Below are positions 1 through 28,800 of a stretch of DNA of 64,000 nt, piece by piece. The stretch is from Trochalopteron elliotii (Eukaryota; Chordata; Aves; Passeriformes; Leiothrichidae). A model generated the notes under the pieces. That model had not been told where the DNA came from and made no database searches. It worked only from the letters and a program-made list of their open reading frames with translations. The stretch is taken from assembly GCA_024734555.1 (NCBI GenBank), contig JANPWX010000247.1, positions 398,473 to 462,472 on the forward strand, read 5' to 3'. Positions within the stretch are counted from its first letter, which is position 1, and each line of letters opens with the position of its first letter. Made by a program: the position numbers and the translations under genes.

Positions 1-3000
1 CTGCCAACAACTCCAGTACAGCTCTCTGAGAGGCACTGCTGGGGCTGTTAAAGTGGTTCTGGGCTCCTGGTCTGGGTGAATTTAATGCAAAAAGTAATAA
101 ATAGTTGTACTTTATAAGGACGGTATCCTTCTGGACTTTTATTTCAGTGTGTGTTTAGGCAGCTTCCTGAGCTCAGTTCACATGCCCTGCAGAGCCATGC
201 TCCCAATCTGGTTTGGATTTGAATTATTTTCAGTATATTTAAGATCAGCTCACATTTCCTGTTCTTGATTCATTCATTTAACCTGTTTTCATATATGAAA
301 TGTACTTGAGTCACTTTTCATTTCTTAATCTTAGACATAGTCTTTAGCTTTCATCTATACAACCTACATGTTTGCTTCTGCTCAGCACTGTATGACTGGT
401 TCTGCAGTGACAGTATGGAGCAGAACTGCTGAACAGGGAATCCTCACCCATTGGAAACTCCATAATTGATGGGTTTCTTGTTTTCGTTATGAAACAGGAT
501 AATAGTTATGTGGTTTTTAGTAGTCTTCGTTTCTCTCCTATCTGCTTCACCTAAAAAACTGCTTCACCTAAAACAAAGCAGTAGATGTGTGTGCCCATGT
601 ATACGTGAAGAAATTGTCCATCTCCACTGGTAAGGAAACTATTTTTCCATGCAAAACTGCTTGGGTTTCCATCTTTCTTTTCTTTTTTCTTTTTTTCCCC
701 CAAATATACAGAAGAGCTATTTGCATTAGCTGTCTGGATGTTATACATGTATCCATGTGTTTTCTGTAAGGCTCTGTGGTCATGGCAGTGGCTGAGGAGT
801 CCTGAATGCCATTTAATGCTCTTTTTCAGTGTTGCATTGAGTTGGTTTCCAAGGGCCATCTTTTCAAAACTAGACACGTTTAGCCATGTTAGGGAACTCC
901 ACAGGCAGATGCTCTTGCCTAAAATACCTTCTTCTTGGCTGTCCTGTTGAAAAATGAATCCAGATGTTTCCAGTTTTCTTTGGTATCAGAACTATAGAAG
1001 GACTGCTGACAGTTCTGTTTTTGTGGCTTCTTGGCATTAATGGCAGAAAGAGAAAAAATTTGGATTAAAACCTGACACAGAATACATAAAGAAAGTCTTA
1101 AGTTAGATTATAAAGTAACAATTGGTGATTGTTGTGATTTGTTCCTAATCTGCTTAGAGCAAAGGACTTATCTTATGTTGAATTCTTTCCATGTTCTCAT
1201 CAAAAGCCAAGTTCTCTTTACAGATATTTTAGTCTCTTCAGCTTTCTTTTCTGGTGTCCTGACTTCAACTCTTGCTTTGCCGTTTTCCATCTGAATCCAG
1301 AAAGGTCTGCAGTCCAACATAATGGATTTATTATTTTGTGTTTACTGCCCCAATACATACAATATTGTACATTCTTGTCCAAGTCAGTGAATTCATCTTC
1401 AGTTCACAGGAACAGTGTTGTCAGATCAGTAATTGTATGAATTGGTTACTTGCCTAATGCAACATTAGAAAGAAACACTATATCAACTTTTATAGACCAG
1501 AGCATAGGGGATTCAGCATATTGAAATCCCAAGTTTTAAGCTTTATCATGGGATAAATTTATAATGTTTCCTTCTTAATTCAAATATAAATCTCACAAAA
1601 GAAAAACTGGTTCAGATTTATGGAATTTTTTCTTTTGGCCCTTGTAAATTATATTATTAATGTTTTGCATGCTGGGGTAGGATTGGATTAAGTCTGCATT
1701 TAAGGACTGCAGGTGCAAGGCTGTAGTGCTAAACCAGAGTCAGGGTGTCCCTGGGGCCCCTGTCAGAAGGACAACCCTGGATCCTGTACTCATGCCAGGG
1801 TTTGTTCCCCTTCTCCAAGGGGTGCCTGAAAAGCAGAAGCAGTTGTTCCTGCAGCACAATAGCTCAAGCACACACACCTGCTCAGCTTTATTTTTCTTCA
1901 GGGAAGTAGGCAGGAGCAATTAGTTCTTCTTTGTGATGTACTCTGGTGCTCTGTGCCTGGGCTGTGTGTGCAGATGTGCTGAACGCCATTTGGCCTCCTC
2001 CAGGCTGGAGCCCTGGGAAGAAGCAGCTGCTGAGCTGAATGAGACCACAGCTAGATTGCACAAGTGATCTTTAGGGTTCAGCTCAGGGCCTGCGTGAAGA
2101 GAGACATACATTAGATCATCTTTGTCTGGGCAGAGAAGCTGGAAGGAGAAGGCAAAGCTGGAGTGGGACACGGCGTGTTCTCTCAAAAGTGCGTGTGGGA
2201 GATGTGGCTGCTCCAGGAGAAGTTTCTGCCCTGGCACAATTAAAGCTGGACCTCATTGGGAGGAGAGCATGCAAAGCAGTTCTTGGGCTCACAGTGAGTT
2301 CTGCTTTTACAGCTATGACAACACCTAAGCTAAGAACTGATACCTGAGGTGTTTTTCTTTCCCTCAAAAGAAGCTTGCCAAAGTTAAATAATATTTTTGT
2401 ACACTTGTCACATCCTGACTGATAGCAGTAATATATTAAGCACTCCTGCTGATTACAAGAGTTTTAAACTTTGCCTGCAACTGTTACCTGTAGGAGAGTC
2501 CAGCAAACGCTATCTTACCTGGATGTTATGGCAGTCACCAAAGGGAGTGTGGAGATGCTGTCTGCAGGCTCCCACCTTCCTTGTCTTCATCACTTGCTCA
2601 AAATACAGTCAGAAGGCTGCAGAGCCAATAGTGGACTGGTAACAGTTTGGAATGTCACTACAGTGCTGTGAGAGTGAGAGCAATCTTGTCCTTACCAGTG
2701 TTATTAAATGAAATACTTTCTCACCTTAGATTATCATGTGATATTGTTGAGTCTGAGGTGGATAGTTCCTGGAGCTAGAGTTAAAATGGTAGTGAAGGAA
2801 ATTAGTTATTGTAATATTTTCTGAAATAAAAACATGTGTTTCTGATAAAGTTGCTGAGTGCAGTGCAGGCATAACTTGTTGAAATCCAGTGGTGTCAGAA
2901 GCTGAGGGGAGTGGGACAAGGGCTCTTAATGGGCCTTCTGGTCTTCAAAAGAAAAGTTCTGCTTTAGCACTAAGTGAATGAGAGAAGGTTGCAGCACAGG

Positions 3001-6000
3001 ACTGTGACAGTTCAGACCCATGATCTGCTCCATTCAGTTTCCTGTTTTTGTGATCCGTGAGTGGAACACATAACCTTTCCCCTGACGGGCTGCTGTGTCA
3101 TCATTTACCACTGTGGGAAGGTGCTTCCTGAGCCCAGGCAGTTGGTGGTTTGTTTGCATCATGGAGTGTGACTTTACCATCTATTTCTGTTACCTGATTC
3201 AACTGCATAACTGCTTAAACAGTACTAGAAGCCTCTTTGCCCAAGGCAGGCTGTGCAATGGTCTGTCATAAAATCTCCATCAGCTAAACTAGGTTAATGA
3301 TGCATGGTCTTCTCCTCAGTTTTAAATATGTAATTGCACTCTTTTTTTCATTTGCTGGACTGGGAGAGTTTTGTATCTCTTCATTATGTTTCTGTTGAAC
3401 TGTTTGTAAGATGTCTCTTTGGGGCTCTTCCAGAAATAGGTATAGAGCTTCTTATCATGCACCTGATAGGTGTGTGTTGGCATGACATTTTTTGTTTCCT
3501 TTTTTTTTTTTATTCCTGCAGACATCCTGCTACTGCTGAAGTTTATAATGAATAGGAATGAATGCTGTGTTCTCTCTTTTCTCATGCTTAGACCCACTTG
3601 AAGCACCTGTCTCTCCTGTGTGGGCAGTACAAGTCAGACCTGCCTACAGTCCCCCAAAAAAACAGTTTGTTTTTTTAAACTGTAGGCTTTATGTCTTTGG
3701 TAAGTGTATGTGGATACGTGTGCTGTCCTTGCTGCTGCAGTAGCAAAGCACCTGGAGGCAAATGTCTCCAAACCATTTAGGCTGTTTTACTAGTGTTGGC
3801 CAGTTTTGAGGCGTGGTGGTTGTCAGCCACCCCTCTTCAGCTGAAGAGCTGTGCTGAGAGGGGTGCATAGCTCACAGACACTCTCCCCCAAACAGCTGGC
3901 TGTGGAAGTTAAGCCTTCAGCAGCATCTGCACCATCAAAAGACAATCCATCTGACCTGCATCAGAAGCAGCTTTTGCTGTGCTGTGCTTCTGTTAAACAT
4001 CTGGAGACCTGAGCTGGTCCTGTTATGCTCTCTGAAGGATTTATATGACTGGGACTGACTTCATCTTCTGGATCCAAAAGGCAGAAAGTCATAGGGCAGC
4101 ATAAACAGGTAGCATAAGAGGTATCATAAACAGGGTGTTTGGCTGAGGTGTGAACTAGCAAGCTTGAGCTCCCTTTCTCCAGAAGGCAGATGCTCATGTG
4201 TTGCAAGGTGTCCTGGCTCCACTGGGGCTGGTGGAGTTGTAGACGTTGATGTCATTCGAAGATCTGTCCCAAATGCTTTACAAGAACTGGTGATCCCTAT
4301 TTCCTGATATTTTGTTTTACACATCCTGCTGTGTGAGAACTTACTGCTACTAGAATTTTGCTGTGGTATGCTTCTAAAATGCAGACTGAGAATGTGTTGT
4401 ATACGTTTATGACTGGCCATAAATCTCAAAATGTTTGAAACTACTGGTTTAGCCTGTTTGAGAACAGCTATTTCACCTTTGTTTTCTATTGCATAGTTAT
4501 AAATGTGTTACCTGTTCAACTCCTATGGAGCAGAGCTGTGACTAAATGCAGTAAAATTCATTGTCAACCTGCAGTCTTGTTGCAAAACACCCTTTCCTCA
4601 TAAGGCAGTAAAGACCTGACATTTCTTTTCAGACTGCTTTCAGCTTTTAATATTTAATATTGCGATCATCCGTTTTCTATCATGTTCTTTTTATTTAATG
4701 AGTTGTTGAAAATATTTACTTTCTTCTCCAAACATCTCTGTCTTGTAATCGTTCTGGAGGCATTTGGAACTAAAGTCTTTGATACTCTGTTTATCTGATT
4801 TTAGCTCAGTCAAAATTTCTATCAGAGGAATCTGGAAATCATTAAGATAATTTATGTTTTCCATCTAAACCCATTAAAATAATAGTTATTATAATTCTCT
4901 AGGCTCAGTGTATGTGTGTGGTTAGGTTTTAAACTGCTGTTTCCAGGATGTTCTAATAAGGTTGGCTCTCTTCCTGCTTTAGTGTGGAAGTACTCTTGCT
5001 GAGTTACATTTGCTTATCTTACTTTGGTTTGATACTGGGAAGAGACAAATTAAATGGCTTACTGAATTTGGTGAAAAACAACAAGAAAGGGAGAATTTGA
5101 CATAAGAGTGACAAGATCTGCATTCAGTTCCTTCTTCTGCAAACTAATTTCTCTGTTTATTTGTCTGAAAATGGGGGCACATTCTCTTTTTCCCCATCCT
5201 TTTGTCAGTCTAGAATCTCAAAAATGGAGGATGTCCTTGTTATGTTCATATTGCCTAACAAAAACTGACCCCAAAATGTAGAGATACTGTCAAGGAGTCT
5301 TAACTTCTTGTTAAAATGGATGACATTGCTGGGAAGTCAGTACTACTTTGGGATTTGGTGGTACATCTAACAAATGTCTCTAAGGTTCTGGTTTATTTAA
5401 TAAATATATTCCCAGATAAATTCATGTTAGTACAACCTTTTAACAATTGTTAAATTATATACTGAGGGTTTTTGTGTAGCCAACACCAGCAAAAGGATCA
5501 GGCATGTGGGATAAGTTTAACCTTTGAGAGAAATGTCAACTTCTGTCAAGATCATTAAATACTTGCTTAGTCTTCTACAATGTTTTTGTTTATTTTCAGT
5601 TAATAGAATATACAACAGAACCTGCTAAATTTCTGGCTCTCCCACATGGTTAAGAGAAAATTTTTGCATGCAATGAAAGTTGTATAAATAACTGTAGGCA
5701 GCTTGGAAAATACAGATAAAGAATACATATTAACTGGGAGCCAAGCCATCTAATTTACTGCCAGGATTGTTCAAACCAAAAAAAACCCAAATATTTATCA
5801 TGGTAGCTTAATTAAGCAAATTAAAACTTTTAAAAGTAATTGAGACCATCCATGTTGCGATTCCATGAACAAAGCAGAATGCTCTAAGCAGAATAGGGAG
5901 CACTGTGCCTAAATGGGCTGTCCCTCAGCAAATGCAGTCATTTTTTTCGTGATGTGGCTGTGGTGTAAGTCTAGGGACCCAAGTGCAAGGTTTGTCACTG

Positions 6001-8312
6001 CAACCATTACATTTTTATGCTTAAAGAAGTGTAAGCAGTGTTCTAGTCTCTTAGTCATGGAACCTTCTTCTCAAACTCCTATAATTAAGCTAAAACTAAA
6101 ATGGAGGCCCTAAGATGTGTGTCTATATACTTTGGCATTCACTACTGATAATTCCTTGCCTATTGCTAAAAAGCAATCTGTAATCCTAACTCTTCTTTAC
6201 AGTAGCCAGTAATGAATTGCTTTATATTTGTCTTTAGATAGGAGAAAAATGTATGAACATTTGCATATTGATAAACGGGAAAAAACGATAATGTTTAAAG
6301 ACTATCACAGCTGACTTATCATTACTGTGAAAAACATGGTCTTTTTTAATGACAGAAGAACAGGAGGGGTAGAACTGCATTATGACTGTTAAATCCTTAA
6401 TACCCATATGGAATCCTTTCTTTGTAGGTAAGGCACTCACCCTGTGAAAGAAAGGCAGCTGCTTGTGACAGATGATTTCCATTTGTTTATTTGCTCACAT
6501 TAATTGTTCCAGCTAAACAATTCCCTACCAGGAACTGAATTTTCTCTGATGCAGAAAAATGAATTTTTCTACTTTATGTAGCTAGAAAGTAGAGCAGTAC
6601 TAACATTTTGGTTTCTTCACCAGCAGTAGCGAATAAATTCAATCTGGACGTTTTGAGATAAAAGTCTGTTTTGCTTGTGCAAACTGCCACTGAGGCTTAG
6701 ATACCATTGTTGCAAAGCTTAGAGCAAACAGAGCAGCTGTTTCAGTCCAGTTTAAACATGGTGAACAAGAGTGAGGCATATCAACTCCAGCTGTGTACTG
6801 ATAACAGCTGGGAAGGAGAATCACTGCAAGAGAACCCAAAGTAAATTAGCAGCCTTAGCTGCCATGAGTATGCCTCCAAGGGAGGAGCAGCAGTGAAAAA
6901 CTGATCATTAGAACCATGGAGAATTTAATGAGAAATTCTCATGCTTTATTTTGCCCTTCTGTAAAGATGCAGAGAAGGTGCTGGAGCTGGTGGCATTGCC
7001 TCTGAAGATTTTTGATGCAGATCTCATGCTGTACGTACACTCATGGGCAATTTTAAGATGAAGGCAAGTACTGAGAGAGGAATTCTGTGCAAAGTAATGG
7101 TGTTTGAGTTAGAGGAAGTGTCCATAACTTAGTATCTCCACTTGACATCTACAGAATTTGAGGGGCTTTAAATGCAAGAAAATTTTGGGGGATGTTACAG
7201 CTATTTCCATAGAATTTGTAATTCTCTAGCTGTCTTTGACTATACAAAGAAAATTACAGCACTGTTCAAGCTGCATGGTAATGGTTTCTGTGTTGGTGCA
7301 CGGATGCTTTCAGAAGTTTCTTGCACTTGAAATAACTAAGCAAACGTGTCCATTTTTCATTTTTTTTGTAAAATTGCATATTTTCTCTGTGCTTTCCCCC
7401 TCTATCTTACTTGTGTCTTCCCCATCCCTTCAACCTGTGTTCATGTTCTGTTTGGTGTCTTCTAATCTCCTAATTGAGGTGGATGTAAGAGGACTTGCCT
7501 TAGACAGCTAAAGTTTTGAACAGGAGGCAGTGCAGCTGTCTGTGTCTCTCTGAAAAGAGAACATAAGGATATGAATAAAGACAGTTAAATGAGGCCAGTT
7601 AGCATTGTCATAAAGTTCTTATAATGTTAACCAGCTGTTAGAGACTTGTTCTCATTCTTGTGTAGATTGCATGCCTCTTATTTTGCTGAAAGTCAGCATG
7701 CTTCATTTCTGTGTGCACAGCAATTATATAATAAACCAGGTCTTCAATTTCATGTGTATGCAATTATGAGAAAGCAGTAGTTTATCAAAGAAGGCAATTT
7801 TGGCATCATTCATAAAGCCTGTTTTCAAGTTAAAAGTATGGACTATGTTGAGAGAAAAATGTAAACATGTATAGACGTATGTGAAAATAGTAGGGGAATG
7901 TAAGAGGATAGGAGAAACATGAATGAGGGAAACAGAATTAAAAACACATCTCGCAAATTATTTGACAATACCATGTCAAAACAGCTGCAAGGCTGAGTAA
8001 ACTCCAAAGCCCAGTGGCACACACAAATACGAGGAGAATTATAGTGTTCCCAAAAGACAGGGACCTGTCTGAGTGGATCACTAAAAGTATTTGAATGCCA
8101 TGCGTTAAAATTATCTCTTTTGTTGTGCTTTTATATAAAAGTGATTTTTCTCATTGAGAGAAGTCTGATGGCTCTGATCCTTTTATGACTGAAGTAACTT
8201 TCTGATCCTGGGACTGTGTACAAAAAGCAATTGCTTATTAAATAGCTGATAATACTGCATTCTGATTTCGCTTACTCCTGTCTACTATGGTTTGTTTTAT
8301 TGTGTTTTTCAG
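1..8312. other. No gene recognised; upstream of the TC2N start exon
   Basis: This stretch is AT-rich, and its open frames are short, overlapping and unlike any family I know. An AATAAA at 96-101 could be a poly(A) signal of an upstream + strand gene. In mammals the neighbour on this side of TC2N is FBLN5, but no FBLN5 coding sequence is visible. The TC2N start exon has a splice acceptor, so at least one non-coding 5' exon must lie in here or beyond the window edge. I could not place it, and there is no CpG island. A short imperfect hairpin lies at 3828-3865 (13-base arms, one bulge). Confidence 0.5.
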
Positions 8313-8372
8313 GTTTGATAGCTGCATTGGATCGCTGATTGAGGTTCCCTCTAAATTATAACACTGAAAACA

Positions 8373-23597
<15,225 letters not shown>

Positions 23598-25800
23598 AGA
23601 CTGGAGATGAAATTCAGAACTGATTTTTTTACAGAAATTCATATGCTGTCTAAAATAGTATAAATAAAAAGAAAGATATTATCTGTGCAAGTTTTTCAGA
23701 AGTTCTCCACTGCATCATGCCTTTGTGGAAACAGAAAAGATTCGGTTTCACCAAAAGAAATGTTGGCTAAATACTATTAAAAAGAAGACTTCGGAACTGG
23801 GAAAAGTGCTCATTTGATTTCACAAAATCCATCTTGAGAAAAAGATGTTTGCCCCTTTTGGACTTCATAAAAGCACAGAAATTCAATTTCAGAGAGAAGC
23901 AGCTTGAATCAACTCTGTTTCACCAGCCACTGACATCATGCTCATCTGCAATGTTGTCTTTGGCTGACTCCAAAGTCCAGGGTCTGGGTCATTTCAGTGG
24001 CTTGATTCTGGGTACCTTTGAGCCTCTGAGGTTGTTAACATCATTTGATCAGAATAACATGTGCCTGAGCAAGTGGGGAAGCTGTGGCAGCAGGAGAAGG
24101 CATAAAGGGAAGTACACAATAAGGCAGTACTCACATGCTTTTCTAATATCCATTTTGGATGAAGGGTTGTTCAGAAGGGTTGCCCCCATCCTTTCCTCAA
24201 AACAGAGAGATGGAAAGAAAAGTTCCTCTGACTTAGTGATCTTTACAAGAGGGGCCCTCTAGATTTGCTCTCTTTGGGTAAATTCTGGCTGGAATCAATG
24301 GAATAGTACAAAGAGGCAATGACCCTACGTAGGATCAGAGCCAGTATTTTTAGATTGCTTTCTTATTATAGAATACTTATATGTAAACCACTTCCTATAT
24401 AGTCAACATGCTCTGGCATTTGCTTACATTGCCAAAACACAGGCTAATATGTACAAAGGAGTAAGCAAAGATTTACTGACTTAGGTGCTTTTTGATATTA
24501 ATTAAAATGCAGCACTGTAAGGGATTCAGACTTTGTTTAAAGGATAGGCTGCTACTACAGAAGTATTTGTTACATGTCTAGGATGCTAAAAAATTACGTG
24601 TGGGAGTATTTTTATTACTTGTTTCTAGTAAGAAGAAATTACCATATTTTTTATTGCAAATTGTATTTTTCCAACAAAATCCTCAGATTATATTTTCAGT
24701 TAGTTCCCATATTTTCAGGTGTTCATTCACAGTTATTTTTAAAGGGGGAAAATACCAAGTATATAATTGATAATGTATAAATCTAAAAGCACAGACCTAT
24801 TTGCACTACTTCAACTACCTGATTAGAAACTACATACATATTTCATTAACTCCACTGCTTACATATTTACTGTTGACTGTCTGGACTGTACGAATATGTA
24901 TGTTTGTATAGGTGCTGAATAAATCTACCTTTGTTCATAGCCTGGATCCAATTCCACCATCTGACAGGAACTGGAGTGGCAGTGAGAGCACTTCTTGCTG
25001 GAAGGCAAAAGAACATGGGGAGCAGAGAAAACACTGTAACAGGAAAGCACATCCTCTTCAAGCATACAGCTTGGTGCATCTTTATTTCAAGTTTTTTGTC
25101 TTTGAGTGTCAGGGAAAAATGGAATCACTTAGAATATTTTTTTGCATCAGTTGGTAATTGAAACTTTCGAAACTTCAAGCATCCAGATTGTTGTTGAAAT
25201 TTAATATTTTGAAAACAGAAAGACTTTCACAGACTCATACATATTCTGCTTTTCAACCAGTCATTATAACAGAACTGAAAAAAGGCTTTGCATCTTACTT
25301 GGAGAACAAACACTGGTTCTAGCTCTTACTCTTTGCAAAGCTCCCAGTAGGCCCAGAGGATCTTGACTGACACTGATAATTTTCACCCAGTTAAAACAGT
25401 CGGGAGGAGCCTGGCCTGCAGGGTAAAATGAAAAAAGGAAGTGGGCTGAACTGATATTTTTGGAGTATCTTTACTTGAGTACATGGATCTTTTTTATTCA
25501 TTGTGGCTGAACATTTTATCCATTGTGGCAATAAACAAAAGTGCAAACTAACTGTTTCCTGATGCAGAATGCTGTTCTGTTTAAAAGAGAGGACAGGGAC
25601 TATACCAGTGTTTTGTAGACTTCAATCACCACAGCAGTGGTTCTACAGAGTTTGCCAGCTCCATGGATGCTGTATAAAACAGATTTCTGGGGCTGTTTTA
25701 GGACACTTACCATTCTAAAGGCCTAACTAGTCTCTTTTTTTTTTTTTGCTATGTTAATATTTAATCTATATGTTTATAATAAAAGCTATGAACAGCAAAT
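23598..25800 (+). promoter_or_regulatory. TC2N: TC2N 3' UTR and candidate poly(A) signals
   Basis: AATAAA hexamers occur at 23663-23668, 24918-24923, 25530-25535 and 25778-25783. The first would give a very short 3' UTR and the others UTRs of about 1.3-2.2 kb. Which ones are used cannot be read from sequence. A 142-codon open frame (23834-24262, + strand) lies here. It resembles nothing I know and is probably chance or an untranslated ORF. Confidence 0.55.
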
Positions 25801-28800
25801 ATTCCTCTTTTTTTCCTAATTGTTTATACTAATGTTTAACAGCATCTCAAAGTGAAGTTCAATTCCTGCTTTTTTCTCTGAGAGAATGCCAGCTAACAAA
25901 CACTGTTTCGTGTAGTGCTGTCTGTAGGGGAGTTAACTGCTCACACACAGAGGATATCCCTAAGACTTCTCCATGCAAGATGCACACAGGTACTGCAGCA
26001 TTCTGAAGAACTGCTCCAAGGCAGTGCTTCATCCTGTGCCCATTCCCAGGCTTAGGCGTGCATTCATGCAAGAATTCAATGAGTTAACTGTTGACATGCA
26101 AGACGAAGGAAAAACAAGTGTCCTGGGACACCCTTCTAATGGTCACAGCTGTATGTTGTCCCCGTAAAGCATCCTCAGCCACTATTTTGGTTGTTACATC
26201 CAAGTTTGCTGTCACTGAAAATACTATTAAAGCTATTTTGTCAGTCCACTTTATTTGTAGATAAAAGGCACATGTGGTTTATAGTTGGATTTGCTCTTGC
26301 TTCTAGTTAGTGACTCACCCAGTTTTCTAACCTAAAACAATTCTGATCAAGGCCGCAGAGGTTCAGAGCTGCGCCAGTTTTATTCTGGTCAGCTCCCAAA
26401 TGGATGTGGATGAACTGGAAGAACAATTATGATCTTATATTAAAAGTTATTCATACAGAGATCTGTGCTTGCATAGTTAGAAACCAACCATAGACTAAAC
26501 TTGATCAGATTTTCCAAAAAAGTGTGTGTATAATTTCACTGGTTAATCAGACAATCCTGTTTTACTTATTTATGACTAACAGCATTCTGTATATAAACAA
26601 GGTAAAAAAAAATTATTTTTCAGGTTTATTATGTCTCAGTGACACACCATGGCATTCTTTTTAAAGAAAAAAATGTGAGATTCTACCACAGAAGATGAGT
26701 GGGTGTAACCATTTGTAAACCACATTATCATACAACGTTACTTGGAAAATAACTGTATTTGAGCATCTGATCTGACGTGATCACAACATAAATAGAGCCA
26801 TGTTGTTAAATCCATTAGGCATCTCTGGTTTTTCCTTTTGTTGGCAGAACATCTGTTTAAAAGAAAAGGTGATTTTGTAAGCATTCAATTAAGTACATAT
26901 GCTGTTTGACTCAAAAATTGTTTGCCTGATGAAAGTTCCCTTTAGAGTAATGAGTTGATTTTGCAGCCAAAACATAAGCTTGTCTAGAAGTTTGGGGCAG
27001 GGTTGTCCCACATCTTATTTTCATCCTGCCAACATATATATGGCATGGCTGCATAGTTGTGGAAAGCTTGGCATATATCACTCTGGACAATATATACCCT
27101 CCTTATTTTTCCAGCTTCTGCTGAAAAATTACATCACCATGTAAATACAGCCCTGTGCATGATCTCATGCTTGGTGCATGGAAAAAGCCATCACTAAAAT
27201 CAGCACCATGTTTCACAAACACTGCTCCTGCACATGGACATTCTTTTCTCTAGCTTGCACTGAGGAACAGGCCCTTGTCTCTCAGTACATGGCACAACTC
27301 CCACTGTGTTCAGCAGAAGCAACCAGTCTTCAAAGCTGGTTCTTCAAAGCTGGTTTAGTGATGGTGTGATTTATCTAACAAAAGGTTACACACAGCTTTT
27401 TTTTTAATCTGTTTTTAAAATAGATGAAAATCTCTTCACACTGATGTTTCTGTAGGAACTGAATTTCATGAAAGTGGATCTGCATATCTTAATGTAATGC
27501 AATTCTTCCCATAGATTTTAGAGTCTTTAAAACAAATCCTCTGTGCTTATTCTCTCCCCATATTTGAGTGTGCAGTTTTTTCCTTCGATTTGACTGTAGG
27601 CTGCTCTTCTCCCTCAGCATAAACAAGTCTGTAAACAAGTCTGCTTTTTGCAATTACCTTTCTGTGTTTCTAGTAATGCTTCCCCCTTCTTTACCTAGTA
27701 TTGGGATCAGCATTATACATGTGTAATTTGCTGTTTAAAGAACTAGATACAGGCAGAAGGCTTTCATCCTAGGGCTTTGCTTCTGTCTGATGCTCTACAT
27801 GTCTAAGCTACCTTTGTTCACAACTTCAAAGTTATGGTTCTTTTGGTGCTCCCCAAATTTCTGTGTTGTCTACCTCCATTGAATACGACAATGGGACAAA
27901 TTAGTTGTAATTTTTTATGTGTACCTGGGTATATTCATTTGCCTTTTTCCTGCTCCAAAAATTATCTTAGGAAATCATTTTGTGTGATGAGAAGGAGCAA
28001 ACTGTGCTTCTGACCTGTGAGGACAATAGAACTGTTTTACTGCCACTGCAGGGCTTTGAGACAAAGGAAGACTCAAGGAAGAGTCATAAAAAGCTGCACC
28101 TCCAGGTGGAGGGAGGCCTGTACCCCCTTCATGTATGGTATGGGAAACCCTCATTAGCCTGGGGACTGGGATCCCTTGTCAAGGATTTTTGTATTTGTAT
28201 TTTATATTGTATTTTTTGTCCTTATCTTGCAAAACTTTCTGGAGCTATGAAGAGGCTAAATAGAGACATTTTCCATAGGAGGACTGATGTAGTTCACATA
28301 TTTCTGTGAAGAGAGAACTAACTAGAAGATCTTGGAGGTCTTTGAGCAAAGCAGTCATAGGAACATACATCTTAGTTTTAATATAGCCAAGCTTTGTCAC
28401 TTGTCTGAGGAGTGTCACAGCAGAAGAAAAGGGCACGTATACCCCAAAAGGGCTGGCTTTCCTCTGCATTGGTCTCATTAGTTCTTTCAACATGGAGGTG
28501 GAACTATATATGCTTAACTGTCTTTTCCTGCAGTAAGGGCAAGCTGGGTTGGGAATTGTTGAAAGGGAGGTAGTGAAGGAGGTAAAATAAAAGCAGGGCT
28601 TTTGTTTTGAAAAACATTGCTTTTCAAAGCAATGTGACATGCCTGTAACTATTGACAAAGCTTCTATTTGACATAACTAAAGATAGATGCTTACGTATTT
28701 AGGTATTTGCTTAGGTTCTACCAGTACTTCCTGGCATGAGACTGGATTCATCCTCTCTATACAACACTTCATTCTGCTCTGTTCATTGACCTTTGAGCTC

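Noticed and set aside
1..8312. FBLN5 exons upstream of TC2N
   Set aside because: Expected from mammalian synteny, but no EGF-like cysteine pattern or fibulin C-terminal domain was found.
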